Of a stretch of 64,000 nucleotides of DNA, positions 52,256 to 62,412 are shown piece after piece. Each line of letters begins with the position of its first letter. Position 1 is the first letter of the stretch. The translations under genes were made by a program, and so were the position numbers. A model generated the notes under the pieces. It ran no database searches. It was not told the DNA's origin and saw only the letters and a program-made list of their open reading frames with translations. The stretch covers positions 5,642,001-5,706,000 of the forward strand of contig OY755179.1 of the NCBI GenBank assembly GCA_963576735.1, written 5' to 3'. This DNA comes from Bedellia somnulentella. Its lineage: Eukaryota > Arthropoda > Insecta > Lepidoptera > Bedelliidae.

Positions 52256-53947
52256 CCAAACTACAATATAGTATAAAGTACTGGGGTAATAACTGTGAAA
52301 TAGATAAGTTGACAGACAGGTTTGCTGACGAATTTCAAAATAATGTAACCAAAATATGTAACCCATGTAATATACCTTTATTAAATAAAGACACATATGA
52401 AAAAGTACCTACTACATGTATGAGGCTCAAAAAAGTAAGTGACAGGGTGGTGCATGTGATAATCAAACACCTAAATGCGAAAAAAAGTCCGGGTTCAGAT
52501 GGTATACGATCTTCAGACATAAAATGTATAAACGACAAAATAACCCCAATAATCACCCATTTAATTAACACATGCATCTCCACATCACAGTACCCGGACG
52601 ATCTCAAACTAGGAATCATTAGGCCAGTGCATAAAAAGGGTAGTCATATAGATATAAATAACTATAGACCAATAACTATATTATCATGCATAGATAAAAT
52701 AATAGAAAAATACTATGGTTACGAGCTAAATAAATACCTTGCACAGAATAAGATAATTATAAATTAAATTAAAAATAAGGGCATTTGAAACATTAAATTA
52801 TTCAACATTGTACCGTAAATTGCAGCAGAGTGGCATACAGGGTCCGTTGCTCGATTGGTTCAGAGACTACCACACAAATCGGTCCACTTCGGTGAGCATA
52901 GCCGAAAAACGCAGCAAGCTAATGCCTACCGAGGTGGGCTCGGCTCAGGGATCAGTCCTTGCACCAACCGAGTACCTTGTATACGTCAATGACATGTGTA
53001 ACATATTCGGGGGAGGATCTCTATACCAGTTTGCAGATGATACTTGCCTATTGTATGCACACAACGATATTGAGGTGGCGCAAAATAAATTACAGCTGAA
53101 TTATGATATGCTATGTAAATGGGCTCACGATGTTGGATTAGTTATAAACGAACAAAAGACTAAGCTAATGCACATCCATTCCCCATACCTAAAATCAACA
53201 ATAATACCCAAGATCGTGGCCCACGAGCACCAATGTATGCATCAGAACTGCAATTGCGACGGTAAATGTAGCAATCTAGAATTAGTGAACAACCATAAGT
53301 ACCTAGGCATGATAATAGATAGTAACTTCAATTGGGGACCACACATCGAACTCATATGTAACCAGTTAAGGGCTATTATGGGAAAATTAGTTATCTTAAA
53401 ATATAAACTTCCATATAACATACTAAGATTGCTATATTTATCGTTGGCCGACTCTGTACTAAGTTATGGGCTAAGTAGCTACGGTAGGACATACAGAACA
53501 TACATAGATAACATATACAAACTACAACTAAGCATTTTAAAAAAGATTGTTCCATCAAAGATAAAAATCAAATACAAAGACGATAACAAATCAATATTTG
53601 AATACTGCAAAATTATCAATGTCTTTAATAAAACAAAGTTCCTAATTATGTGTGAAGAAAAGGAGAATATAATTAATTTAAAACGCCGTACGCGACCGAT
53701 CTCATTACGCTCGCTATCTTATATACCTACATTTGTTGTGCCTAGATGTAACAATGACTACGGCAGGCGAACGATAGAATGCATATTACCGCAGGTACTC
53801 AATGAACTACCGAACGAGGTCATTGATTCACTGCGCGTGGACAACCACAAATGTAAAACTATATTAAAAAGATATTTCCAACAACAATGTAAAACAGGGC
53901 CGATTTCACAGGTGGCGGGGGGTGCCGGTGGGGCAGATGAGCCATGA
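52256..53947 (+). pseudogene. Jockey-like LINE reverse transcriptase, 5' truncated and internally deleted
   Basis: The first frame (to 52767) has KKSPGSDGIRSSDIK, LKLGIIRPVHKKGS and NNYRPITILSCIDKIIEKYY, the N-terminal RT motifs. The second frame resumes near 52778 with RAFETLNYSTLYRKLQQSGI and continues to 53947. It includes GSAQGSVLAPTEYLVYVND, the active-site motif YQFADDTCLLYA, a Cys-His-rich insert (HEHQCMHQNCNCDGKCSN) and a long C-terminal domain. Between the frames about 45-55 residues are missing, including the first catalytic aspartate (motif A). There is no endonuclease domain. It therefore cannot retrotranspose by itself. The downstream 3' UTR ends in AATAAATAATTTT plus A-run at 54249. 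Confidence 0.8.
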
Positions 53948-54249
53948 ACTCTTATAGAATTCTTGCCTCATCTGTCACGCGGGTATCATCCGCGGCGTGT
54001 GAAATTGGGCCATGTTACGATGGTCAGTCAGCATTGTATATAAATTTATAAGTAAATTATATTTAAAATAATGTTTCTTAAATAGAGAACGTCACTAAGA
54101 CGTTATACAATCAACTGTGATTTACAATGTAAGAGTGGGGGACGGTGGTCACAATTAAACCTTAGAAGAGGATTCAGTGACCACGATATAATCATTGTAT
54201 AATGTATTTTTTTCTTTATAATGAATAAATAATTTTAAAAAAAAAAAAT
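53948..54249 (+). repeat. 3' UTR and A-tail of the first LINE
   Basis: CTCATCTGTCACGCGGGTAT and GGGGGACGGTGGTCACAATT are followed by AATGAATAAATAATTTT and a run of A ending at 54249, where the second LINE begins without a gap. Confidence 0.75.
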
Positions 54250-54678
54250 AGCTACTTGTATAATATTAAAAAAGCTTTTACTCTCCAAAAAAGGGCGTTA
54301 AGAATTATTCTCAGGCTGGGTCCTAGGGAATCATGCCGGGAACATTTCAAAACTCTGAAAATCCTCACAGCGCCCTCTCTGTATGTGTTTCTACTGTTGA
54401 CGGATTTTAGGAAAAAACAAATAAGTGTGGAGAGTGCGGAACAGAAATTAATACGAGAATCCAAACGCAGAAAGACCTTTTTTTTAAAGAGCTCTGACAT
54501 GAAAACTCCTCATTTTAAAGTGGTTGAGCACGCTCCGCGGTTTCAAACTATTAGTTTATATAACAAAATTCCTAACGAGATGCGGTTGATAAGTTCACCA
54601 AAGGAATTTAAAATGAAATTAAAAAGATTTTTGATTGACATGAGCCTGTATGACATTAATGAACTTAATAATGTATGA
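54250..54678 (+). pseudogene. Second LINE, C-terminal fragment
   Basis: One open frame of about 140 codons: KKAFTLQKRALRIILRLGPR, ESCREHFKTLKILTAPSLYV, then LYNKIPNEMRLISSPKEFKM. QKRALRII...CREHFKxLxIL is the C-terminal domain of another jockey-type LINE, different from the one before it. RT motifs are absent. The 3' end at 54880-54896 carries AATAAATAAATGAAATGAAA. Confidence 0.8.
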
Positions 54679-55035
54679 ACATAATTTCTTATAATTTTAA
54701 TTAACTATATTAATTTATATTTACCGATTATGTTTTTTTTAAGAATTGTTTTTTTATATTATTTGTGAGTTGGAATTTAATTTGATGTTTTTTTTTATGA
54801 TCTCGTTGAAAATTTGTGTAATTTAATTAATTATTGTTTAGATTAAGTGACATTCAGATACAATGATATTGTTAATGAATAAATAAATGAAATGAAATAT
54901 CGACTGGTATTCAATAGAAAAATATCGATCGGATGAAGTGAGAATAACTCAAGTCAAATATCGACCGCAAAATATCCCAAAAGTGATAAATATCGAAAAT
55001 GATATAGTATCTACCGTGCGAGAATTGCCTCCCAG

Positions 55036-55282
55036 AAAAGTTATTGCTTGTTAAGCAAAACTTATTTTCATTACTTTCCTGAGAGATTTTTACGGTTTTA
55101 TTTTTCATAATGGCTAAAAAGTAATATGAAAATCTGCGAAGGTTAAAACTCAAATGTTTTCATGAGATTTTTAAAAGAGGTGGAAACCCAAGGATTCCGA
55201 GAACCCATTTTAGAAACTATTTCATTAAAACACCCTTAGAAATGAATAATAACAGAATTTATTTACGTACATAGTTTCAGGC
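55036..55282. other. Unassigned intronic DNA
   Basis: No repeat recognised between element G copy 3 and the next repeat A. Confidence 0.4.
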
Positions 55283-55537
55283 ATACACACATACATACAT
55301 ATAATCACTGCCATAAATCCCAAAAAGGGGTAGCCAGAGCTTTAAAGCTAGAAACTCTTCAGCCACATTAGGAAGTTGATAGGGGAAAATATGGTAGAAT
55401 TAGAGCATCGTCGGTGATGGGTTTCCAACCGCATCACCTAAAAACCACTCAAAAAAGCCCCATTTTCTTAATCGCCTCTTATAACATCCGTGGGTAGAAA
55501 CGGGTAGTGACATTCTAAGCCAGCACTACATGGCAAT
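55283..55537 (-). repeat. Repeat A copy (A19), full length, diverged
   Basis: CATACATACATATAATCACT to TAAGCCAGCACTACATGGC with all blocks in reverse and many substitutions. It ends about 40 bp from exon 4 of the membrane-protein gene. Confidence 0.85.
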
Positions 55538-55572
55538 AGCTAATGAACATATAAATAAAGGTAGGCATATAC

Positions 55573-55680
55573 TTACTCATATATTTGGGTAGATATACAA
55601 AGAACTGCCGCAACAAAACGAATGTTATCACCAAGATATATCCACACGCGTACATTGAGGACACATATGTTACAGAATCT
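55573..55680 (-). CDS. Membrane-protein gene, exon 4 (overlapping donors)
   Basis: TTTTTTCAG precedes the exon. Continuing exon 3 in phase it reads QDSVTYVSSMYACGYILVIT and FVLLRQFFVYLPKYM, a hydrophobic span. It ends with ATGA-GTAAGTATATG, where GT occurs twice four bases apart: the canonical GTAAGT gives an end at 55577, while GTATAT gives 55573 and a different reading frame downstream. Function unknown. Confidence 0.65.
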   Translation of the reverse strand, partial: RFCNICVLNVRVWIYLGDNIRFVAAVLCISTQIYE

Positions 55681-55767
55681 CTGAAAAAACAAACATAACT
55701 ATTTAATTATCATAATAACATGACAATTTGCAAAAAGATTGGTTACATCACTGTAGAGAAAGCTGAG

Positions 55768-55860
55768 TGAGAGTTCATACATACATAGATATACTCACGG
55801 CTATAAATACCATAACAGAGGTAGTCAGAGCTTAAGAGTTCCCAGCACATCAGTATCTTT
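55768..55860 (-). repeat. Repeat A fragment (A20)
   Basis: CATACATAGATATACTCACG and AGAGGTAGTCAGAGCTTAAG; only the 3' third is present. Confidence 0.7.
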
Positions 55861-55892
55861 TAAATTAATAAATAACGACATATTATACAGAG

Positions 55893-55984
55893 ATCAAGTA
55901 CGGCCCAAACTAAGTGAAACTTGTATTATGGAACACTAACTCAACGATATATTTAATACTATATAATAGACATATAAATAACAG
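55893..55984 (+). repeat. Repeat D body fragment
   Basis: AGTACGGCCCAAACTAAGTG and AACTTGTATTATGGAACACT parallel 37700-37740. It ends where A21 begins. Confidence 0.6.
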
Positions 55985-56249
55985 CCCTGTAGTGTCGGCT
56001 TAGAATAACACTACCCCATTTCTACCCGTGGGTGATCGTAAGAGGCGACTAAGGGTATAGTGATAGGGGCTATTTAAGTGATTTTTGGGCGATGTGGTTG
56101 GAGACCCGTCACCAAAAACGTTTATTATTATCATAATTTCCCCAATCAACTTCCAAAAGTGGCTGAGGAATTTATCATTCCAAAGCTCTGGCTACCCCGT
56201 TAAGGGATTTATAGCCGTGAGTATATGTATGTATGTATGTATGTATAAA
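55985..56249 (+). repeat. Repeat A copy (A21), full length
   Basis: TGTAGTGTCGGCTTAGAATA to GTGAGTATATGTATGTATG with an 11-bp insertion in the GGTATAGTGATAGGGGC region. It is inserted into a repeat D copy whose other half follows. Confidence 0.9.
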
Positions 56250-56330
56250 TAACATCCAAGACTAAGAAACAATAATTTATGCCCATCACATAAATACTAA
56301 TATATATCGAGAGGACGGAAACAGGAAATT
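56250..56330 (+). repeat. Repeat D body fragment, second half
   Basis: AAATAACATCCAAGACTAAG and TTATGCCCATCACATAAAT parallel 37808-37850. Confidence 0.6.
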
Positions 56331-56339
56331 GACAAATGG

Positions 56340-56457
56340 TAAATATTGATGGATGTTGACGAAGCTAGAGAGGTTTGCCAGGATCGTACGAAGTGGCAAT
56401 CGATAGTCTCTGCCTACCCCAATGGGAATTAACGGCGTGAGTATATGTATGTATGTG
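56340..56457 (+). repeat. RTE LINE 3' end
   Basis: VDEAREVCQDRTKWQSIV then SAYPNGN, followed by GGCGTGAGTATATGTATGTA. It shows most clearly the tail shared with repeat A. It interrupts repeat D. Confidence 0.8.
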
Positions 56458-56542
56458 CATAAATATTGCTCTCAGCGGGCATCGAATTCGCATCCTCCGA
56501 AACGAGAAGTTAGTCACCTATCAACTCGGCCACGGACGTCGT
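56458..56542 (-). repeat. Repeat D tRNA-like head
   Basis: CTCTCAGCGGGCATCGAATT and CAACTCGGCCACGGACGTCG are the boxes in reverse, as at 37866-37935. Confidence 0.7.
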
Positions 56543-56649
56543 TAAATTTTGAATGTTTTGATAAGAAATATTTAAAATAGAGGCATCACCTCCGCTATGT
56601 CGCCTCTTACAACACTTGCGGTAAAAAATTGGTTGATGCTATTTCAACT

Positions 56650-56745
56650 TTCAAAAGTAGCTGAGAAATATCTATTTTTTAAGCCCTGACTGGGTAGTCT
56701 TCCTTTCCTTCCTTTGGGATTTATAACCGTCATGTATTAAGATAA
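56650..56745 (+). repeat. Repeat A scrap (A22)
   Basis: AACTTTCAAAAGTAGCTGAG and GGGATTTATAACCGTCATGT remain; strongly diverged. Confidence 0.55.
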
Positions 56746-56924
56746 CTAGCGCAGCAAACGTAACATACCATCGCTCAGTAGGCAACCCTCTGTCGAATTA
56801 TACCCTTTAATCCAAAGGAGAGGTGGGTGCATTCAGTAGGCTTTAAATGCATGGGCCCCTGCATGTGCACATTAATATACAATACGAACGAATTAAGCAT
56901 TATTTCTTTTATTTAGCTGTGTAT

Positions 56925-57175
56925 TGCTGTGTAGTGTCGGCTCAGAATAGCACTACCCCATTTCTTCCGGAGGGTGAAATTAAGAGGCGACTAACGGTAT
57001 TGGGGCTTCTAATGGATTTTTGGGCGATGCGGTTGGAGACCCAGCACCAACAACCTTTATTTCGCCATCTTTTCCCCACGCCACTTCCAAGTGGCTGAAG
57101 AATTTCTAATTTCGTAGCTCTGGGCTACCCCTTCAAGGGATTTATAGCCGTGTGTATATGTATGCATGTATGTTC
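56925..57175 (+). repeat. Repeat A copy (A23), full length
   Basis: GCTGTGTAGTGTCGGCTCAG to CCGTGTGTATATGTATGCAT; one change converts GGTGTACGTAAG to GGTGAAATTAAG. Confidence 0.9.
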
Positions 57176-57179
57176 TTTT

Positions 57180-57235
57180 ATTTATTAGTAATAATCCCCA
57201 CATGAGGTTCTCATGAACAAAACAATATAATTATA
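57180..57235 (-). repeat. Repeat B end fragment
   Basis: ATTTATTAGTAATAATCCCC and ACATGAGGTTCTCATGAACA; only the terminal 55 bp. It lies next to exon 3. Confidence 0.75.
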
Positions 57236-57249
57236 TTACAGATACTTAC

Positions 57250-57429
57250 TGAAACATATCGTAAGAGTCCATGCAAAGCTCATGCTCCAACATAAGACGT
57301 AGGCCCAGCCCGTTTCCGTGGCAGACTAAGAAGAATGCGATGTCTACACAATATAACAGTGTGACAAGTGCAAAGATGTGACCTATCAGAAAGTAAATGT
57401 AGTTTGGTCGAAACACGCAGCAGTTGAAC
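57250..57429 (-). CDS. Membrane-protein gene, exon 3
   Basis: Bounded by CTTTTCAG and CA|GTAAGTAT, both canonical. In phase with exon 2 it encodes about 60 residues: RFNCCVFRPNYIYFLIGHI, then a hydrophobic span FALVTLLYCVDIAFFLVC, then a hydrophilic stretch NGLGLRLMLEHELCMDSYDM. The Cys pair before the span could be palmitoylated, but that is speculation. I do not recognise the family. Confidence 0.75.
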
Positions 57430-57465
57430 CTGAAAAGAATGGAATAGAAATGTCTTAATTGCACA

Positions 57466-58245
57466 TCATAATTAAAAATGTTATTATTAAACCTTGATGT
57501 TAAAATTATATTGGAAGTATGGTATCAAAGCTATTTCTTCTAGAACATCTTAAGGATGATGATATTTTTGTCCAACTGAAGTACTGGCCAAGGGCGCGAC
57601 AAACCATGCCAGATGTAGGGTTCTGTAGTAGGTAATATGAAGCTTTAAACTTAATACTTTACGACAATTTTGATATAATCATTAGACATTCAACGTACTA
57701 AAGCTGTCCTCGTCAGCCCACTTTTCGACCAATGAGAATCTATGAGTGATAAGTGCGAGCTCTATCGTCGTCTCAGTGTTGAGTTTTGCTAGAACCACAG
57801 ATCTGTATTTGAATATATAACGCAAGTGTCATTTCTTGTATAGAAACCAAGCGTGCCATTATTTTTCCACTTACTGTGACGTCACATGAGCAATTTCGTG
57901 ATGGGAACTCCCCGTCAGCGCGTAAACGATTCAATCGATTATATTCGAGTGCATCGACAGACGAATGATAAATTGACAGAAGAATGATAAATCTAGAATT
58001 ATACCTGTTTTTTAATAACGCTATATTCTCATGGTCTCATTTTTATTCTGAGCAACTCTTGCTACATTATTTTCCTCCACCACTACATCTTCATTAATGA
58101 GTTAATGAGTCAGTTAGTCAGTGAGTAGTTCAGTAGCCTTTATTATTATAATAACTTGTCCTTATTGATAACCTACCTAATTAACTAGTTTTAATAATTT
58201 GTTCTCGGAAAGTTACAAAATGATTTAAAAAAACCCCGAGAAGAA
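57466..58245. other. Unassigned intronic DNA
   Basis: Contains a TGACGTCA palindrome at 57877-57884. No repeat family identified. Confidence 0.4.
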
Positions 58246-58249
58246 ATTT

Positions 58250-58720
58250 TATCTACAAAAAGGAAAGCCAGTAGAAGGCGCTATGACAAAATATAATACA
58301 ACCCAAAACTAATTCGGATTTGAAAAAAAAAACAAATAAAATAACTTGTAGAGAAGAAAAAATAATCAAGTATTTTTTTTCGTTGTCTGTTTTTATCCAG
58401 GCTGTATCTCATAAACAGTGATAACTAGAAAGCTGAAATTTTCACAAATGACGTATTTCTGTTGCCGCTATAACAACAAATACAAGTAAAAAAAGGATTT
58501 TAAGGGGGGCCCCTTACAATAAACGTGTTTTTTTCCGTATCTGTTTGTTCAAAATTAAAACGTTAATAAGTAGATACTTAAAATTTTCACTGTATATTTA
58601 CTTCTATATCACCTTTCAAAATAAATAATTAAATAACAGTAAAGTAAATATCAAAGGGGCTCCCATACAAAAACGTTATTTTCTATTATAGATGGTAGTA
58701 CGGAACTCTTCGTTTCTTCA
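58250..58720 (+). repeat. Dispersed repeat of uncertain class
   Basis: GGGGGGCCCCTTACAATAAA, AAAGGGGCTCCCATACAAAA and ATGGTAGTACGGAACTCTTC are phrases common in lepidopteran dispersed repeats as I remember them. No ends were defined. Confidence 0.4.
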
Positions 58721-58737
58721 ATATTGAAAATAAAAAA

Positions 58738-59119
58738 AAACAAAGTAGTGTAACAAACTCTTCAACATTTGCTGAATATGTAGAATTATCAGAAGCAGTA
58801 ACAGAATTAAATTTTCTCATTTGTGTAATGAATGATGTCTTTACTAAGGTTTGTAAACCAGTTAAAATCTATGAAGATAATTCAGCAGCTGTAGCTATTT
58901 CTAAGTATGGAAACTTTGCAAAGAATTCTAAGCACATTGAAGTTCACTATCATTTTGTAAATTAAAATGTTTAGCAGGGAAGTATACAAAATAGAGTCAG
59001 AAAATAAAATTGCAGTTACATTTACAAAACCTGTGAGAAATGTTAAACACACTAACTTAAAAATGCTAAATTTAAAGGAGTATAGTTCCCTAATTGATTA
59101 TAATTACTGTAATACTTAA
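58738..59119 (+). pseudogene. Ty1/copia Pol, RNase H C-terminal fragment
   Basis: The first frame reads KQSSVTNSSTFAEYVELSEA, then PVKIYEDNSAAVAISKY and NSKHIEVHYHFVN before a stop. After a frame change near 58960 the reading KMFSREVYKIESENK and VTFTKPVRNVKHTNLK continues to TAA at 59117-59119. SSTxAEY, YEDNxxA and KHIEVxYHF are the RNase H motifs of copia elements. Protease, integrase and RT domains are gone. Confidence 0.8.
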
Positions 59120-59146
59120 GAAGCTTTGAACTTATGTAAAGAGGCG

Positions 59147-59225
59147 TGTTCGTGTATATATGTACATTTATATTGGCAACACTGAGTGAAGGAAGGAAGT
59201 AAATAAAGACTGACACATACCACAC
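59147..59225 (+). repeat. Probable start of the copia 3' LTR
   Basis: A purine-rich GTAAAGAGGCG precedes TGTTCGTGTATATATG, and AAATAAAGACTG 60 bp on could be the polyadenylation signal. No second LTR is present and the end was not located. Confidence 0.4.
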
Positions 59226-60599
59226 GTTAAGAAATGTAGCTTAGAGAAAAACTTGTAACTAAAATTAAACTGTTCTTTTATTAAATAAAAACAAAGTTAA
59301 AACAAGAGTATTCCAATTAATTATTTAACAAAAACATTGTAGTAATAAAAATATTTTAGATACATGGAACATCCATCGCGAATATTATCATTTCTCTGTT
59401 CCCAAAATCGATTAGAATTAGAATCGAATACAACTATCTGTGTAGGTACAACACATTTTGCTTAAAATGACAGAAATATGACAATAGCTACCGTACCGTG
59501 TAGCTGATTGACAGGTGAAAATATCGTTCATTTTGATGTTCATTGCGTGTTTTAATAGACAAGCCATACTAGATAGCTTTGTAACTAAAAGCGGCAATGT
59601 ATTATAAATTAAGCGATACACACTCGTTTAAAAGTTTTTCAGTGTAAAACCACAATGAACATGAAATAATTGATTTTGCAATAAAAACCACATAATCTAA
59701 TAATAAAGTGACCTACCGATGAAAGGAAATCTTTCTATTAATTAGTCCCGCTTTATTTAGATAGTTTTTGCAGCTCAATACGGCACAATTAGGCATTTTT
59801 TATATTTAGCTTGACATCTGTCACCGAGAACGTTCGAGCACGGACTCAATCAAATGGCGATAAACTAAGATAATTTTACTCAGTTTTTACACGCGAAGTA
59901 CATGCACTTGCGGCATCTATTCAAATACATGTCTGTGGCTAGAACACATATGATTCCCACGATTAGCTAGGTAAGTGTTCTGTCTACTTTGTCAGAGCCC
60001 CGCTTGACAAAGCAAGCCTTAAGCCGAAAATCTATTCGAGGATATCAGGCATTTCTTAAATCAGGTACGAGTACGCATTTTCTTATTTTTCGGTTAGGCA
60101 ATGGATATAGAACAATCATATCGCCGCGCACAAGTACTCACTTTGAGTAAGTTATAAGTCACCCATTTCGATTATCTCACAATGTTATCGCCACTAACAT
60201 TTTGGCTATGATAACAATACAATTGGATGACTTATCCCTGCAAACAGAAAAATACTGCGAAATGAGTAACCATTTTGATGATTTATTTAATATGTATACT
60301 CATACCCTGCATAGCAGAAAAACGATGGACAAATTGAAACTATAAGGGATCCTTTTGGTATAAGGAATCTACACAATGTCATGATGGTGTCATGACACGA
60401 TGGCTGTAAAAGTCCTGTCAAATTTTATTTAAATTTTATTGAATTTTAATGAAATGGCCGCAACTTGATTACTTGATAGTATTTTCTAAGACTTTCGCGA
60501 TTGCATCGGATATTTATTCTTGTGACCATGATAACTAAAAAGTTCTCGAAACGTCGTCCTTTAAAAAACATTTATTAACACACTACAGGTATTGAAGCA
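59226..60599. other. Unassigned intronic DNA
   Basis: No supported gene or repeat. Confidence 0.4.
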
Positions 60600-60768
60600 T
60601 TTTTTTGGATTTTTTGGGCGATGCGGTTGGAGACCCACCACCAAAAACCTTTTTTTTTACCATCTTTTCCCCACTCAACTTCCAAAAGTGGCTGAGGAAT
60701 TTATGATTCCTTAGTTCTGGCTACCCCTTTTAGGGAAATATAGCCGTGAGTATATGTATGTATGTTAT
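60600..60768 (+). repeat. Repeat A copy (A24), 5' truncated
   Basis: TTTTTTGGGCGATGCGGTTG to GTGAGTATATGTATGTATG. Confidence 0.88.
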
Positions 60769-61864
60769 TAACACACAATTAAATATCAATAATTATTTTC
60801 ATTGTTGGTTACATGATGATGATGCTATACTAACTTACCAAATTGAATGAAAGAATCTTTCATTTACTTCTATTTGACAGATGGGACAGTATTTTGAATC
60901 AGAAGTCAGCATTGGACTGGAAATAAACAATATTATTTTTGTTAATTAATTATTCATTAATTTTACTAAATATAAAATAATGAGAGACAGGTTAGCCTGT
61001 ACTGCAAAAGTTGTGTTTTTTACTTACAATAATAATAATAAAAAACGTGTGTAATATCAAAAGTGTATAAATAATTTCAATTTAATTATAACATATTTTT
61101 AAATTCTATGAAAATCCTAACTGTTTTCCCAAGTAACAAAAGTTTCATATTTTTAATAAAATGAAGTATGAATTTATTACATAAACTCTCTGCTAGATTA
61201 TTATCTACAAATATTTCGTCAAAACGCAGCATGTATATAAATATAAACACTTATATAAATATAAAAAAAAATTATTGAGAATAATACAATTTCTTTATCT
61301 TATGCAAGAAGTTTTTGGGAATGGATGGAATCAACACCATTAAATTATTTGCTTTATGGCTTAATAATATTAATAGTGTGATAACCTAAGATTGCCATAT
61401 CATCACAAAAACTACTTAGGAAAAAATGTGTTGTAGTCTAAAATATAAAAGCAAATTGGGGAGAAGATGTTAAAAAACAATTTTCATTGGTGAGAACCAA
61501 ATCACATTGCACAACAGCCACTTAAAAAGCTGCACCCTTAACTGCAAATCTATTGATTAACCTGTGACTTCCCGAGCACTAGCGAAGGACAAGTACCGTC
61601 AAAACCCGGGAACATTAGAATTATTTATTACGTAATTTAACTCTTAAAATAAAAGAAATAAGGGGTTAATTGGAACACGGTAAGCTGGCCATCGGCGGCT
61701 CCACAGGGAGCCATCGGGGTTTGATGGTACATTTACTTCTGGCTGCTCTGGGAGCCAGCGGGACGTGAAAGGTTAATACTAAATCCACAGCATATCCCAC
61801 AGAGAGAAACATTAATATGATAAGCATAAATGGTTGTTTTTTAGTCTTGAATGTTATCTATATA
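60769..61864. other. Unassigned intronic DNA
   Basis: Mostly AT-rich. 61680-61770 contains GGCTCC/GGAGCC inverted words (CGGCGGCTCCACAGGGAGCC) and may be an unrecognised repeat. Confidence 0.4.
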
Positions 61865-61945
61865 GTATTAAATTTATGGTTGAGTTAATATCCCATAATA
61901 CAAGTCTTACTTAATTTGGGGCTAACTTGGTATGTGTATAATATG
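61865..61945 (-). repeat. Repeat D body fragment
   Basis: CATAATACAAGTCTTACTTA and TGGGGCTAACTTGGTATGTG are the reverse of 37690-37740. Confidence 0.65.
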
Positions 61946-61970
61946 TCCATATATTTATTTATTTATCTAC

Positions 61971-62171
61971 CTGTACTCTTTCCCTTTAGAAGACAGTTCC
62001 TGATCAGCAACAGCTCTCATCTTGTAAAATGTATATACAGTACATGCCACCAACACCAACAATATGACATTCTCTATTAGCTCTACTAACAATGTGGCAA
62101 TCACTTCAAACACGTAAATTAGTAATAACCACACAAATGATGATACTGTCCAGTAAAAGAAAAATGGTGAT
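61971..62171 (-). CDS. Membrane-protein gene, exon 2
   Basis: Bounded by TTCACAG and ACAG|GTAGAT. In phase with exon 1 it encodes about 67 residues: RSPFFFYWTVSSFVWLLLIY, VFEVIATLLVELIENVILLV and LVACTVYTFYKM, then a charged loop RAVADQELSSKGKEY. At least two membrane spans are likely. The phase (2 to 2) fits exons 1 and 3 exactly, which supports the model. Confidence 0.75.
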
Positions 62172-62324
62172 CTGTGAACAAATAATGATAATTAAATGGG
62201 TATCAATTAAATGAATATTTATAAATGGTTTCAATAATATTCATACACAACGGCAATATGCCTGCCTCTTATCTTATGAATGTAAGGTACAAGCAACAAT
62301 ATTACCCATATTGTTGCTTGTTGT

Positions 62325-62412
62325 TGTTCTGAACACCAGGTGAGATTATTGTTGTCTGATGTCTAGAAGTATAAGTAAATCTGCTACACCTTAGGGGATT
62401 ATGGTGTCAACT
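62325..62412 (+). repeat. Repeat C SINE 3' fragment
   Basis: TTCTGAACACCAGGTGAGAT, GATGTCTAGAAGTATAAGTA and TTAGGGGATTATGGTGTCAA parallel the last third of repeat C. Confidence 0.6.

Larger units (their letters stand above)
51745..55035. mobile_element. TIR element G, copy 3, inverted, with two joined LINEs inside
   Basis: The reverse complement of copies 1 and 2: TGTATTCTCGCACACGGTAG at its left, GTTTAAATTTTCCTTTAACT, GGCTATCGTTCGCACGAC, then after the LINE insertion ATCGACTGGTATTCAATAGA to CTACCGTGCGAGAATTGCCT. The LINEs occupy about 52256-54896, with ATATC on both sides. Confidence 0.75.
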
